The notes below the pieces were generated by a model that did no database searches, had not been told where the DNA came from, and saw nothing but the letters and a program-made list of their open reading frames with translations. Below are positions 18,236 through 28,238 of a DNA stretch of 64,000 bases, piece after piece (the stretch's first letter is position 1; the number at the start of each line of letters is the position of its first letter). A program made the position numbers and the translations under genes. The stretch spans positions 248,001-312,000 of the forward strand of contig NZ_JACIFV010000002.1 in the NCBI RefSeq assembly GCF_014197535.1, read 5' to 3'. This stretch comes from Rhizobium aethiopicum. Lineage in GTDB: Bacteria > Pseudomonadota > Alphaproteobacteria > Rhizobiales > Rhizobiaceae.

Positions 18236-18520
18236 ATGCAATTGATCGATCCGAACCATCCGGCATACCAGCGCCTCTGGGTGCGTGTCGGCATCGTTGC
18301 CGTCTGCTTCGGCTGGGCCGCGGTCGAGATTATCGGCGGCGATCCCTTCTGGGCGGTGATCTCCGCGGCGGCCGGCGCCTATGCCTTTTATATGCTGTTC
18401 TGGACCTTTAAGCCGCAGCCGCAGTCGGCCGAGCCGGTTGCGCAGCCCGACGCCGGGGGAGAGGACGAGGCCGATGAGACATCAGCCGAAAAGCCTTCGA
18501 AAGACGGTCAGGCGGAATAG
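18236..18520 (+). CDS. small inner-membrane protein, DUF3329-like
   Basis: A 94-residue protein with two close hydrophobic helices (about 17-35 and 40-60: VGIVAVCFGWAAVEIIGG and FWAVISAAAGAYAFYMLFW) and an acidic, disordered C-terminal tail (GEDEADETSAEKPSKD). It resembles the short DUF3329 membrane proteins common in rhizobia; function unknown. GGGGA before the ATG at 18236 fixes the start. It is divergent from idhA. Confidence 0.65.
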   Translation: MQLIDPNHPAYQRLWVRVGIVAVCFGWAAVEIIGGDPFWAVISAAAGAYAFYMLFWTFKPQPQSAEPVAQPDAGGEDEADETSAEKPSKDGQAE

Positions 18521-18529
18521 TAGCGGGCG

Positions 18530-18555
18530 GCTCGCCGATCAAGAGATCGGCGAGC
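18530..18555. terminator. hairpin after the small membrane protein gene
   Basis: Perfect 11-bp stem (GCTCGCCGATC/GATCGGCGAGC) with loop AAGA, nine bases after the stop. There is no T-run, so it may be a stabilising stem and not a true terminator. Confidence 0.4.
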
Positions 18556-18702
18556 ATCATCGGCTTCGTCGCAGCCGAACAATCGAAGCGCGCCGCGCTC
18601 TTTCCGATGCGCGCCGCGCTTGACATCTTTGTTCGATATTATCGCAAAACCGGCGCACGGCTTCGCGTGCAGCGAGCCTGGTCTATGCGCATTCCCGTCC
18701 CG

Positions 18703-19554
18703 TCAGAGCGACAATTCCCTGGCCTGCGCGTCGATCTTTTCGCAGGCATCGCCGAATGGATCGCTTGTCGGTACCAACGGCGAAACGCCGAGCAGGAGAA
18801 GCGCTTTCAAGTGTGACCAGCCACCTCCGAGCAACGGCGCAAAGGGTGTCATCATGCTGTGTTCACCGCCATAGAGACGCTGGTACTCTGCAAAGTTGCA
18901 GAAGTTCTCGTGATTGCTGTTCTTCAGATGGAAGGACTCGGCCGCAGCACCTTCGGCTAGGATAACCTCGTGCGCATCGAGCATGACGGCATAATAGTCG
19001 ATCGAGGCGTCGGGCGCGGGAGAGACCGGTGCGATCGTCGTGCCGTTCACGAGCTCCTTCACCTGGATCAGAATGCCGTTCAGGTACAGCCCATGGCCAG
19101 GCGACAGGTAGAGATCCGAATGGGGTGTGTGCCCGTCCAGCGCGTGGCGGCAAACCCGGATCGGCACCACGTCTTTCTGCCAGCGTGCGCCGCTCTTCTT
19201 GAAGCTTTGGCGGCCGACCCACTTGACCGCACGGGTGCTGCCGTCCGGAAGGGCAACGCGATCGCCGATGCTGAGATCCTCGACGGGCTTCTCACCGCAA
19301 TCGGTGAGGATCGCCGTTCCGCGCAGGAAGCAATTTGCGCCGCTGCCGCCATGGCCACCTCTTCCGCCGGAACCTCCGTGTCCACCGGAGCCGCCCCGCC
19401 CCCAGCGCCGACCCATCGCTTTGGCCGGAGAGATTGAAATTGCCGTGGCCATGGCCGCCGCGCCGGCGAGACGAGCGCCGGCGGCCGCAACCACTCCTAG
19501 AAAATGTCTGCGCGCAGTGTTGCGTGGCTGCTTCGGATCTTCCGTAGACGACAT
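18703..19554 (-). CDS. exported Hint-domain protein with Gly-rich linker
   Basis: Residues 1-50 form a twin-arginine-like signal (RRHFLGVVAAAGARLAGAA), then a Gly/Arg-rich stretch (GRGGSGGHGGSGGRGG). From about residue 80 comes a Hint_2-type domain of the Hedgehog/intein fold. It starts at a cysteine (NCFLRGTAILTDCGEK), with VEDLSIGDRV, VPIRV, then HSDLYLSPGHGLYLNG and the late histidine-containing part DAHEVILAEGAAAESF. This is the stand-alone Hint family found in alphaproteobacterial surface proteins; self-cleavage or self-ligation is possible but unproven. The C-terminal ~70 residues after FAEYQRLYGG are unassigned. A perfect 14-base palindrome lies 38 bases upstream. Confidence 0.75.
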   Translation of the reverse strand: MSSTEDPKQPRNTARRHFLGVVAAAGARLAGAAAMATAISISPAKAMGRRWGRGGSGGHGGSGGRGGHGGSGANCFLRGTAILTDCGEKPVEDLSIGDRVALPDGSTRAVKWVGRQSFKKSGARWQKDVVPIRVCRHALDGHTPHSDLYLSPGHGLYLNGILIQVKELVNGTTIAPVSPAPDASIDYYAVMLDAHEVILAEGAAAESFHLKNSNHENFCNFAEYQRLYGGEHSMMTPFAPLLGGGWSHLKALLLLGVSPLVPTSDPFGDACEKIDAQARELSL

Positions 19555-19591
19555 GTGGGCGATCTCCTGAAAACATTAAACCGCCCGATGC

Positions 19592-19605
19592 TACAACATG
19601 TTGTA
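19592..19605. promoter_or_regulatory. palindrome upstream of the Hint gene
   Basis: TACAACATGTTGTA is a perfect 14-base palindrome, 38 bases before the start codon of the Hint-domain gene, and is a candidate operator. The rest of the 305-base gap 19555-19859 shows no gene. Confidence 0.4.
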
Positions 19606-19859
19606 TCGCATTCAATTTCGCCAGTTAGCGCTGTGCCTTACTGAAAAGGACGTAGGCATGGGTTAGGGGGGTCCCGAAATACGCTATGTCAGATAGCAAA
19701 AAGCGGGGGGTTTATATGCTACCGAAGCGCGAAAGAATCGAACTGAGTACCGTCGTGACCGGTTGAATTGCAGGAAAACAGCACATATAGCGTGCGCGGA
19801 CCGAGCCGGATGGCGGCTCCTCCGTGGCGTCGGAGTGTTTACCCGCGCTCGAGAAAGTT

Positions 19860-20321
19860 TCAGCTCTGCGGCAGGCGGCGCATCGCCTCGTCGATCAGCA
19901 GATTGGCGATCATCATGCGCCTGTTGGCATTGTCGCGGAAAGGCTCTGCGACGCCATCAGGGTGATTGGCCTTGGCAAAGGTGCGCCGCTTCTCGTTCAG
20001 CGTCTGTTGGGTATCGGCGGCAGCGATCGCCAATTCGGCGGCGATCTCTTCCGGAGCGATGCGGGCGAGATGGTCCGGCATGACGGGTTCCGGCTGCGGC
20101 GGGAGAGCCTCCTCGGCCGCAGGCTCGCTGCCGAGATTGTCGAAATAAGCTTCGCCGATCCGCTGCGAGGCGACCGAGATGCCTTCCAGGATATCGAATG
20201 CGAGGCCGGTGGCAAGCCCGGATACGCGGTGGGCAGCCGGCGCGTGCGTCTCTTCGGCCGGATCTTCCTCCGCCTTCAGCCGCTCGAGCACTGATTGAAA
20301 TACCGATTGTCCGAACAGCAT
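19860..20321 (-). CDS. conserved hypothetical protein with a J-domain-like HPD motif
   Basis: A 153-residue acidic soluble protein. The N-terminal half is helical with an Ala/Pro/Glu linker. The C-terminal 50 residues read LNEKRRTFAKANHPDG and then NRRMMIANLLIDEAMRRL, which resembles helix II, the HPD tripeptide and helix III of a DnaJ J-domain. If so it may be a DnaK co-factor that lacks the rest of DnaJ. I choose the ATG of MLFGQSVF at 20321 because AGGAAGG precedes it; the frame extends 21 bases further. No operon partner. Confidence 0.55.
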   Translation of the reverse strand: MLFGQSVFQSVLERLKAEEDPAEETHAPAAHRVSGLATGLAFDILEGISVASQRIGEAYFDNLGSEPAAEEALPPQPEPVMPDHLARIAPEEIAAELAIAAADTQQTLNEKRRTFAKANHPDGVAEPFRDNANRRMMIANLLIDEAMRRLPQS

Positions 20322-20419
20322 GCGCCTTCCTCTCGAAGACATTAGATCTGGGCAAGATGGCGCAGAGCTTGCCGGTTAAATCGATGGAGCATGATGTCGC
20401 CCGAAACCGGCGTCGCGCT

Positions 20420-21427
20420 CTAGCCGCCCTGCTTGCGGCTCTCCTCGAGGATGATGTCGTAGAGCAGCTTGGCGCTCGGCGGCAGCGCCCGTTCTCTCGC
20501 CGTGATCAGGCTGTAGGGCTTGACGTTGATGTCGAAATCGATCGGCAGCATGCGCACGTCGGACGCCTTGGCGCCTTGGCTCGCGAGGAAATGGGCGACG
20601 TCGACGGCGACGGGGGCGATCGCATCGGTTTCGCAGACGATGGCGCAGGTGAGCAGCAGCGAGGAGGTGTTGACGATGTTCTCCGGCAGCGCCACGCCGC
20701 GCGACAGGAAGATGTCTTCTATCGTGCGGCGCAGCAGCGTGCCCGGCGGCTGGAACACCCAGTCGTAATCCCTGACGTCGGAAAGACTGCTCGTCTTCTT
20801 TCTTTTGAGGAGCGGATGGCGGTTGCGCACGATCAGGCAGGCCCGTTCGATGCCGATCTCCTTCACCTCGAACAGGCGCGGGTTGAGGTCGTCGGGAATG
20901 CGGCCGATGATGAAGTCGTGACGGGCGGCAAGCAGCTCGCGGGCGAGCACGTTGCTCGTCTCCACCTGGATGTTGATCTCGATGCCGGGATAGGCCTTGC
21001 GCACCCTGTTGATTGCCGGCACGACGAGGCTCATGGCCGGCGCCGTCACTGCGCCGATGAACACCGAGCCGCCCTTGCCGCTCTTCAATTCGCCGATCTC
21101 GCGGCTCGCCTCGCGCAGCTCCAGCAGGATCTTGCGGGCGCGTCTGGCAAGGGCCGCGCCGAAGGTCGTCAGCACCACACCGCGGGCGACGCGTTCGTAG
21201 AGCGAGGTCTTGGTGATCGCCTCCATTTCCGACAGCATGCGCGATGCGGCGGGCTGCGAGATGTTGAGAACTTCTGCAGCTGCGGAAATCTGTCCACTAT
21301 CTTCGATTGCGACGATGATGCGCAGGTGATTCAGCTTAAGTCCCGAACGGAGAAAGCTGTCGTCGCCGAAATTGTCGCTGTGGATATCGACGTGATCCAT
21401 CGAAATGGGCTCTGAAACGATCGTCAT
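20420..21427 (-). CDS. gbpR: LysR-type regulator of the chvE sugar locus
   Basis: LysR regulator, 335 aa. The helix-turn-helix is at about residues 30-90 (LKLNHLRIIVAIEDSGQIS, AAEVLNISQPAASRMLSEME), then a periplasmic-binding-like effector domain (SVFIGAVTAPAMSLVVPAINR...). It diverges from chvE by 271 bases, exactly the gbpR-chvE arrangement described in Agrobacterium, where GbpR activates chvE in response to L-arabinose, galactose or fucose. The start at MTIVSEP (21427) has GGGGAGG eight bases upstream. The gap contains several AT-rich half-dyads, but I cannot define a single T-N11-A operator. Confidence 0.85.
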   Translation of the reverse strand: MTIVSEPISMDHVDIHSDNFGDDSFLRSGLKLNHLRIIVAIEDSGQISAAAEVLNISQPAASRMLSEMEAITKTSLYERVARGVVLTTFGAALARRARKILLELREASREIGELKSGKGGSVFIGAVTAPAMSLVVPAINRVRKAYPGIEINIQVETSNVLARELLAARHDFIIGRIPDDLNPRLFEVKEIGIERACLIVRNRHPLLKRKKTSSLSDVRDYDWVFQPPGTLLRRTIEDIFLSRGVALPENIVNTSSLLLTCAIVCETDAIAPVAVDVAHFLASQGAKASDVRMLPIDFDINVKPYSLITARERALPPSAKLLYDIILEESRKQGG

Positions 21428-21698
21428 GGTTGCAGCCTCCCCACTGCGCTCCATCAAAAGTAATACTTTTTAACGATATACCAAAATTGTTATGCACATT
21501 ACCACTTATTCTATTTGACAGTTATAGGAATCCATACCAGTTTGCCGCCGTGTGCTGGTTGGCACTCAACACGTGTGAGATCGTGGAGGAGACCTACTTC
21601 GTTTCTCACCATCTGAAGTAACTATCCAATACGGAACCTGCCACAGTTTCGGGGCGGGCGATTTTTCGTCCGCTGCTCTATTAACAAGGGAGAGAGAA
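21428..21698. promoter_or_regulatory. gbpR-chvE divergent promoter region
   Basis: AT-rich 271-base gap between the divergent starts. TTTGACAGTTATAGG near 21516 looks like the -35 part of a chvE promoter and could overlap the LysR site. GGGAGAGAG sits directly before the chvE ATG. No gene. Confidence 0.45.
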
Positions 21699-22763
21699 AT
21701 GAAATCCATTATCTCATTGATGGCTGCGGCTGCCTTCGGCGTCGCTTCGTTCGTTGCGCCGGCAATGGCTGCCGACAAGGGCACCGTCGGCATTGCCATG
21801 CCGACCAAGGCTTCGGCCCGCTGGATCGACGACGGCAACAACATCGTCAAGCAGCTCCAGGCTGCCGGTTACGGCACTGACCTGCAGTATGGCGACGACG
21901 ACATTCCGAACCAGCTTTCGCAGATCGAAAACATGGTCACCAAGGGTGCCAAGGTTCTCGTCATCGCTTCGATCGACGGCACCACCCTTTCCGACGTTCT
22001 GCAGAAGGCACACGACGCCGGCATCAAGGTCATCGCTTATGACCGACTGATCCGCGATTCGGGCAACGTCGACTACTACGCCACCTTCGACAACTTCCAG
22101 GTCGGCGTTCTGCAGGCAAACTCCATCGTTGACGGCCTCGGCCTCAAGGATGGCAAGGGCCCGTTCAACATCGAACTCTTCGGCGGTTCGCCGGATGATA
22201 ACAACGCCTTCTTCTTCTATGATGGCGCAATGTCCGTCCTGCAGCCCTACATCGACTCGGGCAAGCTCGTCGTGAAGTCCGGCCAGACCGGCATGGACAA
22301 GGTCGGCACGCTGCGTTGGGATCCGGCAACGGCCCAGGCCCGCATGGACAACCTGCTCTCGGCAAACTACACCGACGCCAAGGTCGACGCCGTTCTGTCT
22401 CCCTATGACGGTCTCTCGATCGGCATCATCTCCTCGCTGAAGGGCGTTGGTTACGGTACGGCTGCTCAGCCGCTGCCGATCGTCACCGGCCAGGACGCTG
22501 AAATCCCGTCGGTCAAGTCGATCATCGCTGGCGAACAGCACTCGACGATCTTCAAGGACACCCGCGAACTCGCCAAGGTCACGGTTGCCATGGTCGATGC
22601 CGTCATGTCCGGCAAGGAGCCTGAGGTCAACGACACCAAGACCTACGACAACGGCGTCAAGGTCGTTCCGTCCTACCTGCTGAAGCCGGTTGCCGTCGAC
22701 AAGACCAACTACAAGCAGATCCTCGTCGACAGCGGTTACTACTCTGAAGACAAGCTGAAGTAA
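21699..22763 (+). CDS. chvE: ChvE multiple sugar-binding periplasmic protein
   Basis: Periplasmic binding protein for the GguAB importer, also the sugar sensor for virulence induction in Agrobacterium. The signal peptide ends at PAMAADKG. The mature protein ([80 protein letters not shown]) follows ChvE throughout and ends YYSEDKLK. 354 aa is the expected length. Likely ligands are L-arabinose, D-galactose, D-fucose, glucose and xylose, known for the family. It heads a colinear operon ending with arabonate dehydratase, and a hairpin after its stop separates it from gguA. Confidence 0.93.
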   Translation: MKSIISLMAAAAFGVASFVAPAMAADKGTVGIAMPTKASARWIDDGNNIVKQLQAAGYGTDLQYGDDDIPNQLSQIENMVTKGAKVLVIASIDGTTLSDVLQKAHDAGIKVIAYDRLIRDSGNVDYYATFDNFQVGVLQANSIVDGLGLKDGKGPFNIELFGGSPDDNNAFFFYDGAMSVLQPYIDSGKLVVKSGQTGMDKVGTLRWDPATAQARMDNLLSANYTDAKVDAVLSPYDGLSIGIISSLKGVGYGTAAQPLPIVTGQDAEIPSVKSIIAGEQHSTIFKDTRELAKVTVAMVDAVMSGKEPEVNDTKTYDNGVKVVPSYLLKPVAVDKTNYKQILVDSGYYSEDKLK

Positions 22764-22779
22764 GACGTTAAGCAGGAGG

Positions 22780-22816
22780 CCGGAGCCCGCGCTTGCGGGT
22801 TCCGGTCTTCGATTTT
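22780..22816 (+). promoter_or_regulatory. hairpin between chvE and gguA
   Basis: An 11-bp stem with one G-T pair (CCGGAGCCCGC/GCGGGTTCCGG, loop GCTT) followed by TCTTCGATTTT. It has the look of a weak terminator or attenuator that lowers gguAB expression relative to chvE. Confidence 0.6.
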
Positions 22817-22863
22817 ATGATCGCCAGGCCGCTTGTCGGCTCAAGGCGCTGGAACTTTTGACT

Positions 22864-24402
22864 ATGGACAACACCATCCTCGAAATGCGGAGCATCACCA
22901 AGACGTTCCCGGGCGTCAAGGCGCTGGAGAACGTGAACCTCAAGGTTCGCAAGGGTGAAATTCACGCATTGGTCGGCGAAAACGGGGCCGGCAAATCGAC
23001 CCTGATGAAGGTCCTATCGGGCGTCTATCCCACCGGAAGTTATGAAGGCGACATCGTCTATGAAGGCGAGACACGCAACTTCAAGGTCCTGAAGGACTCC
23101 GAGGAAATCGGCATCGTCATCATTCACCAGGAACTGGCGCTCGTGCCGTTGCTGTCGATCGGCGAAAACATCTTCCTCGGCAACGAGAATGCCAAGAGCG
23201 GCGTCATCAGCTGGGACGAGACCTTCAACCGCACGAAGCAGCTGCTCAAGAAAGTCGGCTTGTCCGAATCTCCGAACACGCTGGTGACCGACATCGGCGT
23301 CGGCAAGCAGCAGCTCGTCGAGATCGCCAAGGCATTGTCGAAGAGCGTCAAGCTGCTCATCCTCGATGAGCCCACGGCGTCGCTCAACGAACGCGATTCC
23401 GATGCGCTGCTCACGCTGCTGATGGAGTTCCGCAAGCAGGGCATCACCTCCATCATCATTTCCCATAAGCTGAACGAGATCCGCAAGGTCGCCGACCAGA
23501 TCACCGTCCTGCGCGACGGCATGACCGTCAAGACGCTCGACTGTCACGCCGACGAGATCAGCGAAGATATCATCATCCGCAACATGGTCGGCCGCGATCT
23601 TGAAGACCGCTATCCCCCGCGTTCGGTGCCGATCGGCGAAACCATTCTCGAAGTGAAGAACTGGAACGCCTATCATCAGCAGCATCGCGACCGCCAGGTC
23701 CTGCACAATATCAACGTCACCGTCCGCAAGGGCGAAGTCGTCGGTATCGCCGGTCTGATGGGGGCAGGGCGAACCGAATTCGCCATGAGCCTGTTCGGCA
23801 AGGCCTATGGCCACAAGATCTCGGGCGAAGCGCTGATGCACGGCAAGCCGGTCGACGTCAGCACTGTGCGCAAGGCAATCGACGCCGGTCTCGCTTATGT
23901 CACCGAAGACCGCAAGCAGCTCGGCCTGGTGCTCAACGACACGATCCTGCACAATACGACACTGGTCAATCTGAAGGCGGTGTCGAATGCCTCCGTCATC
24001 GACAGCGTCAAGGAATCGCGCGTTGCGACCGACTATCGGTCGAAGCTGCGCATCCGTTCCTCCAGCATCTTCCAGGAAGCGGTCAATCTATCCGGCGGCA
24101 ACCAGCAGAAGGTGGTGCTGTCCAAATGGCTGTTTTCCAATCCCGATATTTTGATCCTCGACGAGCCGACGCGCGGCATCGATGTTGGCGCAAAATACGA
24201 AATCTATACTATCATCAACCAGCTTGCCGCCGACGGAAAGGGCGTTCTGATGATCTCGTCGGAAATGCCCGAACTGCTTGGTACGTGTGACCGCATCTAC
24301 GTGATGAACGAAGGACGCATCGTCGCGGAACTGCCGAAGGGAGAAGCAAGCCAGGAAACCATCATGCGCGCTATCATGCGCTCAGGGGAGAAGAAACAAT
24401 GA
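22864..24402 (+). CDS. gguA: sugar ABC transporter ATP-binding protein GguA
   Basis: 512-residue ATPase with two fused ABC cassettes, the usual MglA/AraG layout. The first cassette has Walker [10 protein letters not shown], signature ([14 protein letters not shown]) and Walker [11 protein letters not shown]. The second has a degenerate Walker A ([10 protein letters not shown]) but a clear signature [14 protein letters not shown] and Walker [13 protein letters not shown]. It energises the GguB permease for ChvE-delivered sugars. I take the ATG of MDNTILEM at 22864; a TTG six bases earlier is possible and neither has a strong ribosome site. It overlaps gguB by ATGA. Confidence 0.92.
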   Translation: MDNTILEMRSITKTFPGVKALENVNLKVRKGEIHALVGENGAGKSTLMKVLSGVYPTGSYEGDIVYEGETRNFKVLKDSEEIGIVIIHQELALVPLLSIGENIFLGNENAKSGVISWDETFNRTKQLLKKVGLSESPNTLVTDIGVGKQQLVEIAKALSKSVKLLILDEPTASLNERDSDALLTLLMEFRKQGITSIIISHKLNEIRKVADQITVLRDGMTVKTLDCHADEISEDIIIRNMVGRDLEDRYPPRSVPIGETILEVKNWNAYHQQHRDRQVLHNINVTVRKGEVVGIAGLMGAGRTEFAMSLFGKAYGHKISGEALMHGKPVDVSTVRKAIDAGLAYVTEDRKQLGLVLNDTILHNTTLVNLKAVSNASVIDSVKESRVATDYRSKLRIRSSSIFQEAVNLSGGNQQKVVLSKWLFSNPDILILDEPTRGIDVGAKYEIYTIINQLAADGKGVLMISSEMPELLGTCDRIYVMNEGRIVAELPKGEASQETIMRAIMRSGEKKQ

Positions 24403-25610
24403 CGCCGATCAACCAACCCATCGCTGAGCAGGGGCGTGTCGTCTCCATCGGAGACTATGTTCGCGGCAACATCCGCGAATACGGCATGTTCATCGCACTC
24501 ATCGCGATCATGGTGTTCTTCCAGTTCTCGACCGGTGGCGTTCTCTTCAGGCCGCTCAACCTGACCAACATCATTCTGCAGAACTCCTTCATCGTCATCA
24601 TGGCGCTCGGCATGCTGCTGGTCATCGTCGCCGGCCATATCGATCTTTCCGTCGGCTCGGTCGTCGGCTTCATCGGCGCCATCGCCGGTGTGATGACGGT
24701 GCAGTGGCACGCCAACTATGTCCTGGCGGGTGTCGTGTGTCTTGCTCTCGGCGCGGTCGTTGGCGGCGTTCAGGGCTATTTCGTCGCCTATCACAAAATT
24801 CCGTCCTTCATCGTCACGCTCGCCGGCATGCTGGTCTTCCGCGGCCTGACGCTGTTCGTGATGACGGCATCGGGCACCGGCACCAGCATCGGTCCTTTCC
24901 CGCCGGAGTTCCAGCTGATCAGCATCGGCTTCCTGCCGAACCTCTTCGATATGGGCGGCATCAACTCGACCTCGATCATCCTGACCGTCGTCGGCGCCGT
25001 AACCCTCTTCTATCTGGCGTGGCGCAAGCGCCTGTCGAACGAGAAGCATGGCAATGACGTCGAGCCGATGGGCTTCTTCCTTGCCCAGAACATCATTGTC
25101 TCGCTCGCCATCCTGGGGCTCGGCTATCAGCTGTCGATCTATCGCGGCTTCCCGAACGTGCTTGTCGTCATGCTCGTCCTCGTCGCTGCCTATGCCTTCA
25201 TTACCCGTCGCACGACGATCGGCCGGCGGATCTACGCCATGGGCGGCAACGAGAAGGCGACCAAGCTTTCCGGTATCAACACCGAGCGGCTGACCTTCCT
25301 GACCTTTGCCAATATGGGTCTGCTTGCCGGTCTCGCCGGCCTCATCGTCGCGCTGCGACTGAATTCGGCGACGGCCAAGGGCGGTTTCGGTCTCGAGCTC
25401 GACGTCATCGCCGCCTGCTTCATCGGCGGCGCATCGGCTCAGGGCGGCGTCGGCAAGGTGACGGGTGCGGTGATCGGCGCGCTTATCATGGGTATCATGA
25501 ACAACGGCATGTCGATCCACGGTCTCGGCACCGACTCGCAGCAGATGGTCAAGGGTGCGGTGCTTCTCGCCGCTGTGTTCTTCGACGTCTACAACAAGAA
25601 CAAGGGCTGA
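24399..25610 (+). CDS. gguB: sugar ABC transporter permease GguB
   Basis: BPD_transp_2 permease, 403 aa with about ten hydrophobic helices. Diagnostic segments are [31 protein letters not shown], the cytoplasmic loop [14 protein letters not shown], and [12 protein letters not shown] near the end. The start codon overlaps the gguA stop (ATGA), so translation is coupled. It forms the channel for ChvE-bound sugars. Confidence 0.92.
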   Translation: MTPINQPIAEQGRVVSIGDYVRGNIREYGMFIALIAIMVFFQFSTGGVLFRPLNLTNIILQNSFIVIMALGMLLVIVAGHIDLSVGSVVGFIGAIAGVMTVQWHANYVLAGVVCLALGAVVGGVQGYFVAYHKIPSFIVTLAGMLVFRGLTLFVMTASGTGTSIGPFPPEFQLISIGFLPNLFDMGGINSTSIILTVVGAVTLFYLAWRKRLSNEKHGNDVEPMGFFLAQNIIVSLAILGLGYQLSIYRGFPNVLVVMLVLVAAYAFITRRTTIGRRIYAMGGNEKATKLSGINTERLTFLTFANMGLLAGLAGLIVALRLNSATAKGGFGLELDVIAACFIGGASAQGGVGKVTGAVIGALIMGIMNNGMSIHGLGTDSQQMVKGAVLLAAVFFDVYNKNKG

Positions 25611-25658
25611 GCGCGTCAGCGCCAGCCCCGGCATTCGCAGTCATATGAATGATGGATT

Positions 25659-25678
25659 CCGGCTCCCGTGGGAGCCGG
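25659..25678 (+). promoter_or_regulatory. hairpin between gguB and gguC
   Basis: A perfect 9-bp inverted repeat (CCGGCTCCC/GGGAGCCGG, two-base spacer, so effectively eight pairs and a four-base loop) lies 49 bases after the gguB stop. There is no T-run. It is probably an RNA-stability or processing stem inside the operon. Confidence 0.55.
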
Positions 25679-25727
25679 ACAGGCGGAGCTTTTTCTGAGA
25701 CTCGCCGAAACGAGAAGGATTGAAGTC

Positions 25728-26723
25728 GTGCTTATTTCCCAGATCAAGGGTGCCAACGGAGAGATCGTCGTCGCCGTGCGCGAGCAGGGCGGCGCGGCCA
25801 GGTCGGTCAACAATGCCGGCAGCGTCTATGCGCTGGCGATGGAAGCCGCCGATGCCGGCAAGTCGCTTGCCGCTGTTATCGAGGCCCATGGTTACGGCGA
25901 TGCCGTCGATCTTGAAAAGGCCTATGCGGAAGGCCGCTTCCTGCCGCCGATCACCCATCCCGATGCCGCGCACCTGCATCTGACCGGCACCGGCCTCACC
26001 CATCTCGGCTCCGCCGCCACCCGTGATAGCATGCACAAGAAGACCAGCGAGGCGGCCGAGGAAACGCTGACCGACTCGATGAAGATGTTCAAGATGGGCC
26101 TGGAGAACGGCAAGCCGAAGGCTGGCGAAAAGGGCGTGCAGCCCGAATGGTTCTACAAGGGCAACGGCTATGGCACGGCTGCCCCCGGGGCGCCGCTCGT
26201 CTCGCCCTCCTTCGCGCTCGACGGCGGCGAAGAGCCTGAAATGGCCGGCATTTACGTCATCGCCAAGGACGGCTCGCCGTTCCGCATCGGCTTTGCCCTG
26301 TCGAACGAGTTTTCGGACCACGTCACCGAACGGATGAACTACCTCTATCTGGCCCACTCGAAACTGCGCCCGGCCGCCTATGGTCCGGAAATCCGCATCG
26401 GCGCCGCACCCGACGATATCCGCGGCACCTCTCGTATCAAGCGCGGCGACGAGGTGATCTTCGAAAAGCCGTTCCTGTCGGGGGAGGCAAACATGTCGCA
26501 CACCTTTGCGAACCTCGAATATCACCATTTCAAATATGGCCTCTTCCGTGTTCCGGGCGATGTCCATGTCCATATGTTCGGCACGGCGACGCTGTCCTTT
26601 GCCGACGGCATCAAGACGGAAGAAGGCGATCTGTTCGAGATCGAAGTCGCCGAATTCGGCTTGCCGCTGCGCAATCCGCTGAAGGTGGCGGCCGAAGAAG
26701 AGATTGCTGTCAAGCAGCTCTGA
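25728..26723 (+). CDS. gguC: GguC / AraD1-type FAH-fold enzyme of L-arabinose breakdown
   Basis: Fumarylacetoacetate-hydrolase-fold protein of the GguC (AraD1) family, thought to act as L-2-keto-3-deoxyarabonate dehydratase, giving 2-oxoglutarate semialdehyde. Seen: EWFYKGNGYG, GGEEPEMAGIYVI with the acidic metal ligands, FRIGFALSNEFSDHVTE, and FGTATLSFADGIKTEEGD near the end. The start is the GTG of (M)LISQIKG at 25728, with AGAAGG upstream, giving 331 aa, the family size. It lies between the transporter and the aldehyde dehydrogenase that would take its product. The enzymatic step is inferred from family and context. Confidence 0.83.
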   Translation: MLISQIKGANGEIVVAVREQGGAARSVNNAGSVYALAMEAADAGKSLAAVIEAHGYGDAVDLEKAYAEGRFLPPITHPDAAHLHLTGTGLTHLGSAATRDSMHKKTSEAAEETLTDSMKMFKMGLENGKPKAGEKGVQPEWFYKGNGYGTAAPGAPLVSPSFALDGGEEPEMAGIYVIAKDGSPFRIGFALSNEFSDHVTERMNYLYLAHSKLRPAAYGPEIRIGAAPDDIRGTSRIKRGDEVIFEKPFLSGEANMSHTFANLEYHHFKYGLFRVPGDVHVHMFGTATLSFADGIKTEEGDLFEIEVAEFGLPLRNPLKVAAEEEIAVKQL

Positions 26724-26789
26724 TTTTCGAGGCCTGGCTGCGTCCGTGGCCGGCCGTGATGTAAACGGTAAAGGAGGCTTGTTCAGCCC

Positions 26790-28223
26790 ATGACCATTTA
26801 TCAAAACCTGATCGCCGGCGAATGGGTCGGCACGAACGCGACGAAGAACATCAACCCGTCGGATACGAACGAGGTCGTCGGCCTCTATGCCGACGGTAGC
26901 GCCGAAGACACGAGAAATGCCATCGCCGCCGCCAAGGCCGCCTTTCCGGCGTGGTCGCGCTCGGGCATCTGGGAGCGCCACGTCATCCTGAAGAAGACCG
27001 GCGACGAGATCATGGCGCGCAAGGACGAGCTCGGCGCGCTGCTCGCCCGCGAAGAGGGCAAGACGCTGCCTGAGGCGACCGGCGAAGTCATCCGAGCCTC
27101 GCAGATCTTCGAATTCTTTGCAGGCGAAGCCCTGCGGCTCGCCGGCGAGGTCATCCCGTCGGTTCGCCCGAATATCGGCGTCGAGATCACCCGGGAGGCG
27201 CTCGGCGTCATCGGCATCATCACGCCGTGGAACTTCCCGATCGCCATCCCCGCCTGGAAGATCGCGCCGGCGCTCTGCTACGGCAACACCATCGTCTTCA
27301 AGCCGGCCGAGCTGGTGCCGGCCTGCTCCTGGGCGATCGTCGATATCCTCAACCGGGCAGGGCTGCCGAAGGGCGTGCTGAATCTCGTCATGGGCAAGGG
27401 CTCGGTTGTCGGCCAGGCCATGCTCGAAAGCCCCGACGTTCACGGCATTACTTTTACTGGTTCCACCGGCACCGGCCGGCGCGTGGCCGCCGCCTCGATC
27501 GAGCATAACCGCAAGTTCCAGTTGGAGATGGGCGGCAAGAACCCGATGGTCGTGCTTGACGATGCCGATCTTTCCGTCGCCGTTGAAGCTGCCGCCAACT
27601 CCGGCTTCTTCTCCACCGGTCAGCGCTGCACGGCGTCGTCGCGCCTGATCGTCACCGAAGGCATCCACGACAAGTTCGTCGCGGCGCTCACCGACAAGCT
27701 GAAGACGCTCGTTGTCGACAATGCGCTGAAAGCCGGAACCCATATAGGTCCCGTCGTCGACGAACGGCAGCTGAAGACCGATACCGACTATATCGAGATC
27801 GGCAAAAAGGAAGGCGCCAAGCTCGCCTTCGGCGGTGAGGTCATCTCGCGCGAAACGCCCGGTTTCTATCTGCAGCCGACGCTGTTTACCGAAGCGACCA
27901 ACCAGATGCGCATTTCGCGCGAGGAGATCTTCGGACCCGTGGTCTCGGTGATCCGGGCGAAGGATTACGACGAGGCGCTTGCCCTCGCCAACGACACGCC
28001 GTTCGGCCTTTCGGCCGGCATCGCCACGACCAGCCTGAAACATGCGACGCATTTCAAGCGCAATTCGGAAGCCGGCATGGTCATGGTCAACCTGCCGACG
28101 GCAGGCGTCGATTTCCACGTTCCGTTCGGCGGCCGCAAAGGGTCGTCCTATGGCCCGCGTGAGCAGGGCAAGTATGCGAGCGAATTCTTTACTGTGGTCA
28201 AGACGGCCTACACGCTGGCTTGA
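26790..28223 (+). CDS. 2-oxoglutarate semialdehyde (2,5-dioxovalerate) dehydrogenase
   Basis: Aldehyde dehydrogenase, 477 aa. Motifs in order: PWNFPIAIPAWKIAPAL (cofactor fold), FTGSTGTGRRVAA (nucleotide loop), ELGGK-type LEMGGKNPMVVLDDAD (general base region), FFSTGQRCTASSRLIV with the catalytic cysteine, and EEIFGPVVSVI. The last step of non-phosphorylative L-arabinose breakdown, oxidising 2-oxoglutarate semialdehyde to 2-oxoglutarate, is inferred from its position between gguC and arabonate dehydratase. GGAGG sits 14 bases before the ATG. The 900-codon open frame antisense to it is a composition artefact. Confidence 0.87.
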   Translation: MTIYQNLIAGEWVGTNATKNINPSDTNEVVGLYADGSAEDTRNAIAAAKAAFPAWSRSGIWERHVILKKTGDEIMARKDELGALLAREEGKTLPEATGEVIRASQIFEFFAGEALRLAGEVIPSVRPNIGVEITREALGVIGIITPWNFPIAIPAWKIAPALCYGNTIVFKPAELVPACSWAIVDILNRAGLPKGVLNLVMGKGSVVGQAMLESPDVHGITFTGSTGTGRRVAAASIEHNRKFQLEMGGKNPMVVLDDADLSVAVEAAANSGFFSTGQRCTASSRLIVTEGIHDKFVAALTDKLKTLVVDNALKAGTHIGPVVDERQLKTDTDYIEIGKKEGAKLAFGGEVISRETPGFYLQPTLFTEATNQMRISREEIFGPVVSVIRAKDYDEALALANDTPFGLSAGIATTSLKHATHFKRNSEAGMVMVNLPTAGVDFHVPFGGRKGSSYGPREQGKYASEFFTVVKTAYTLA

Positions 28224-28238
28224 GACATATCCGATGAC

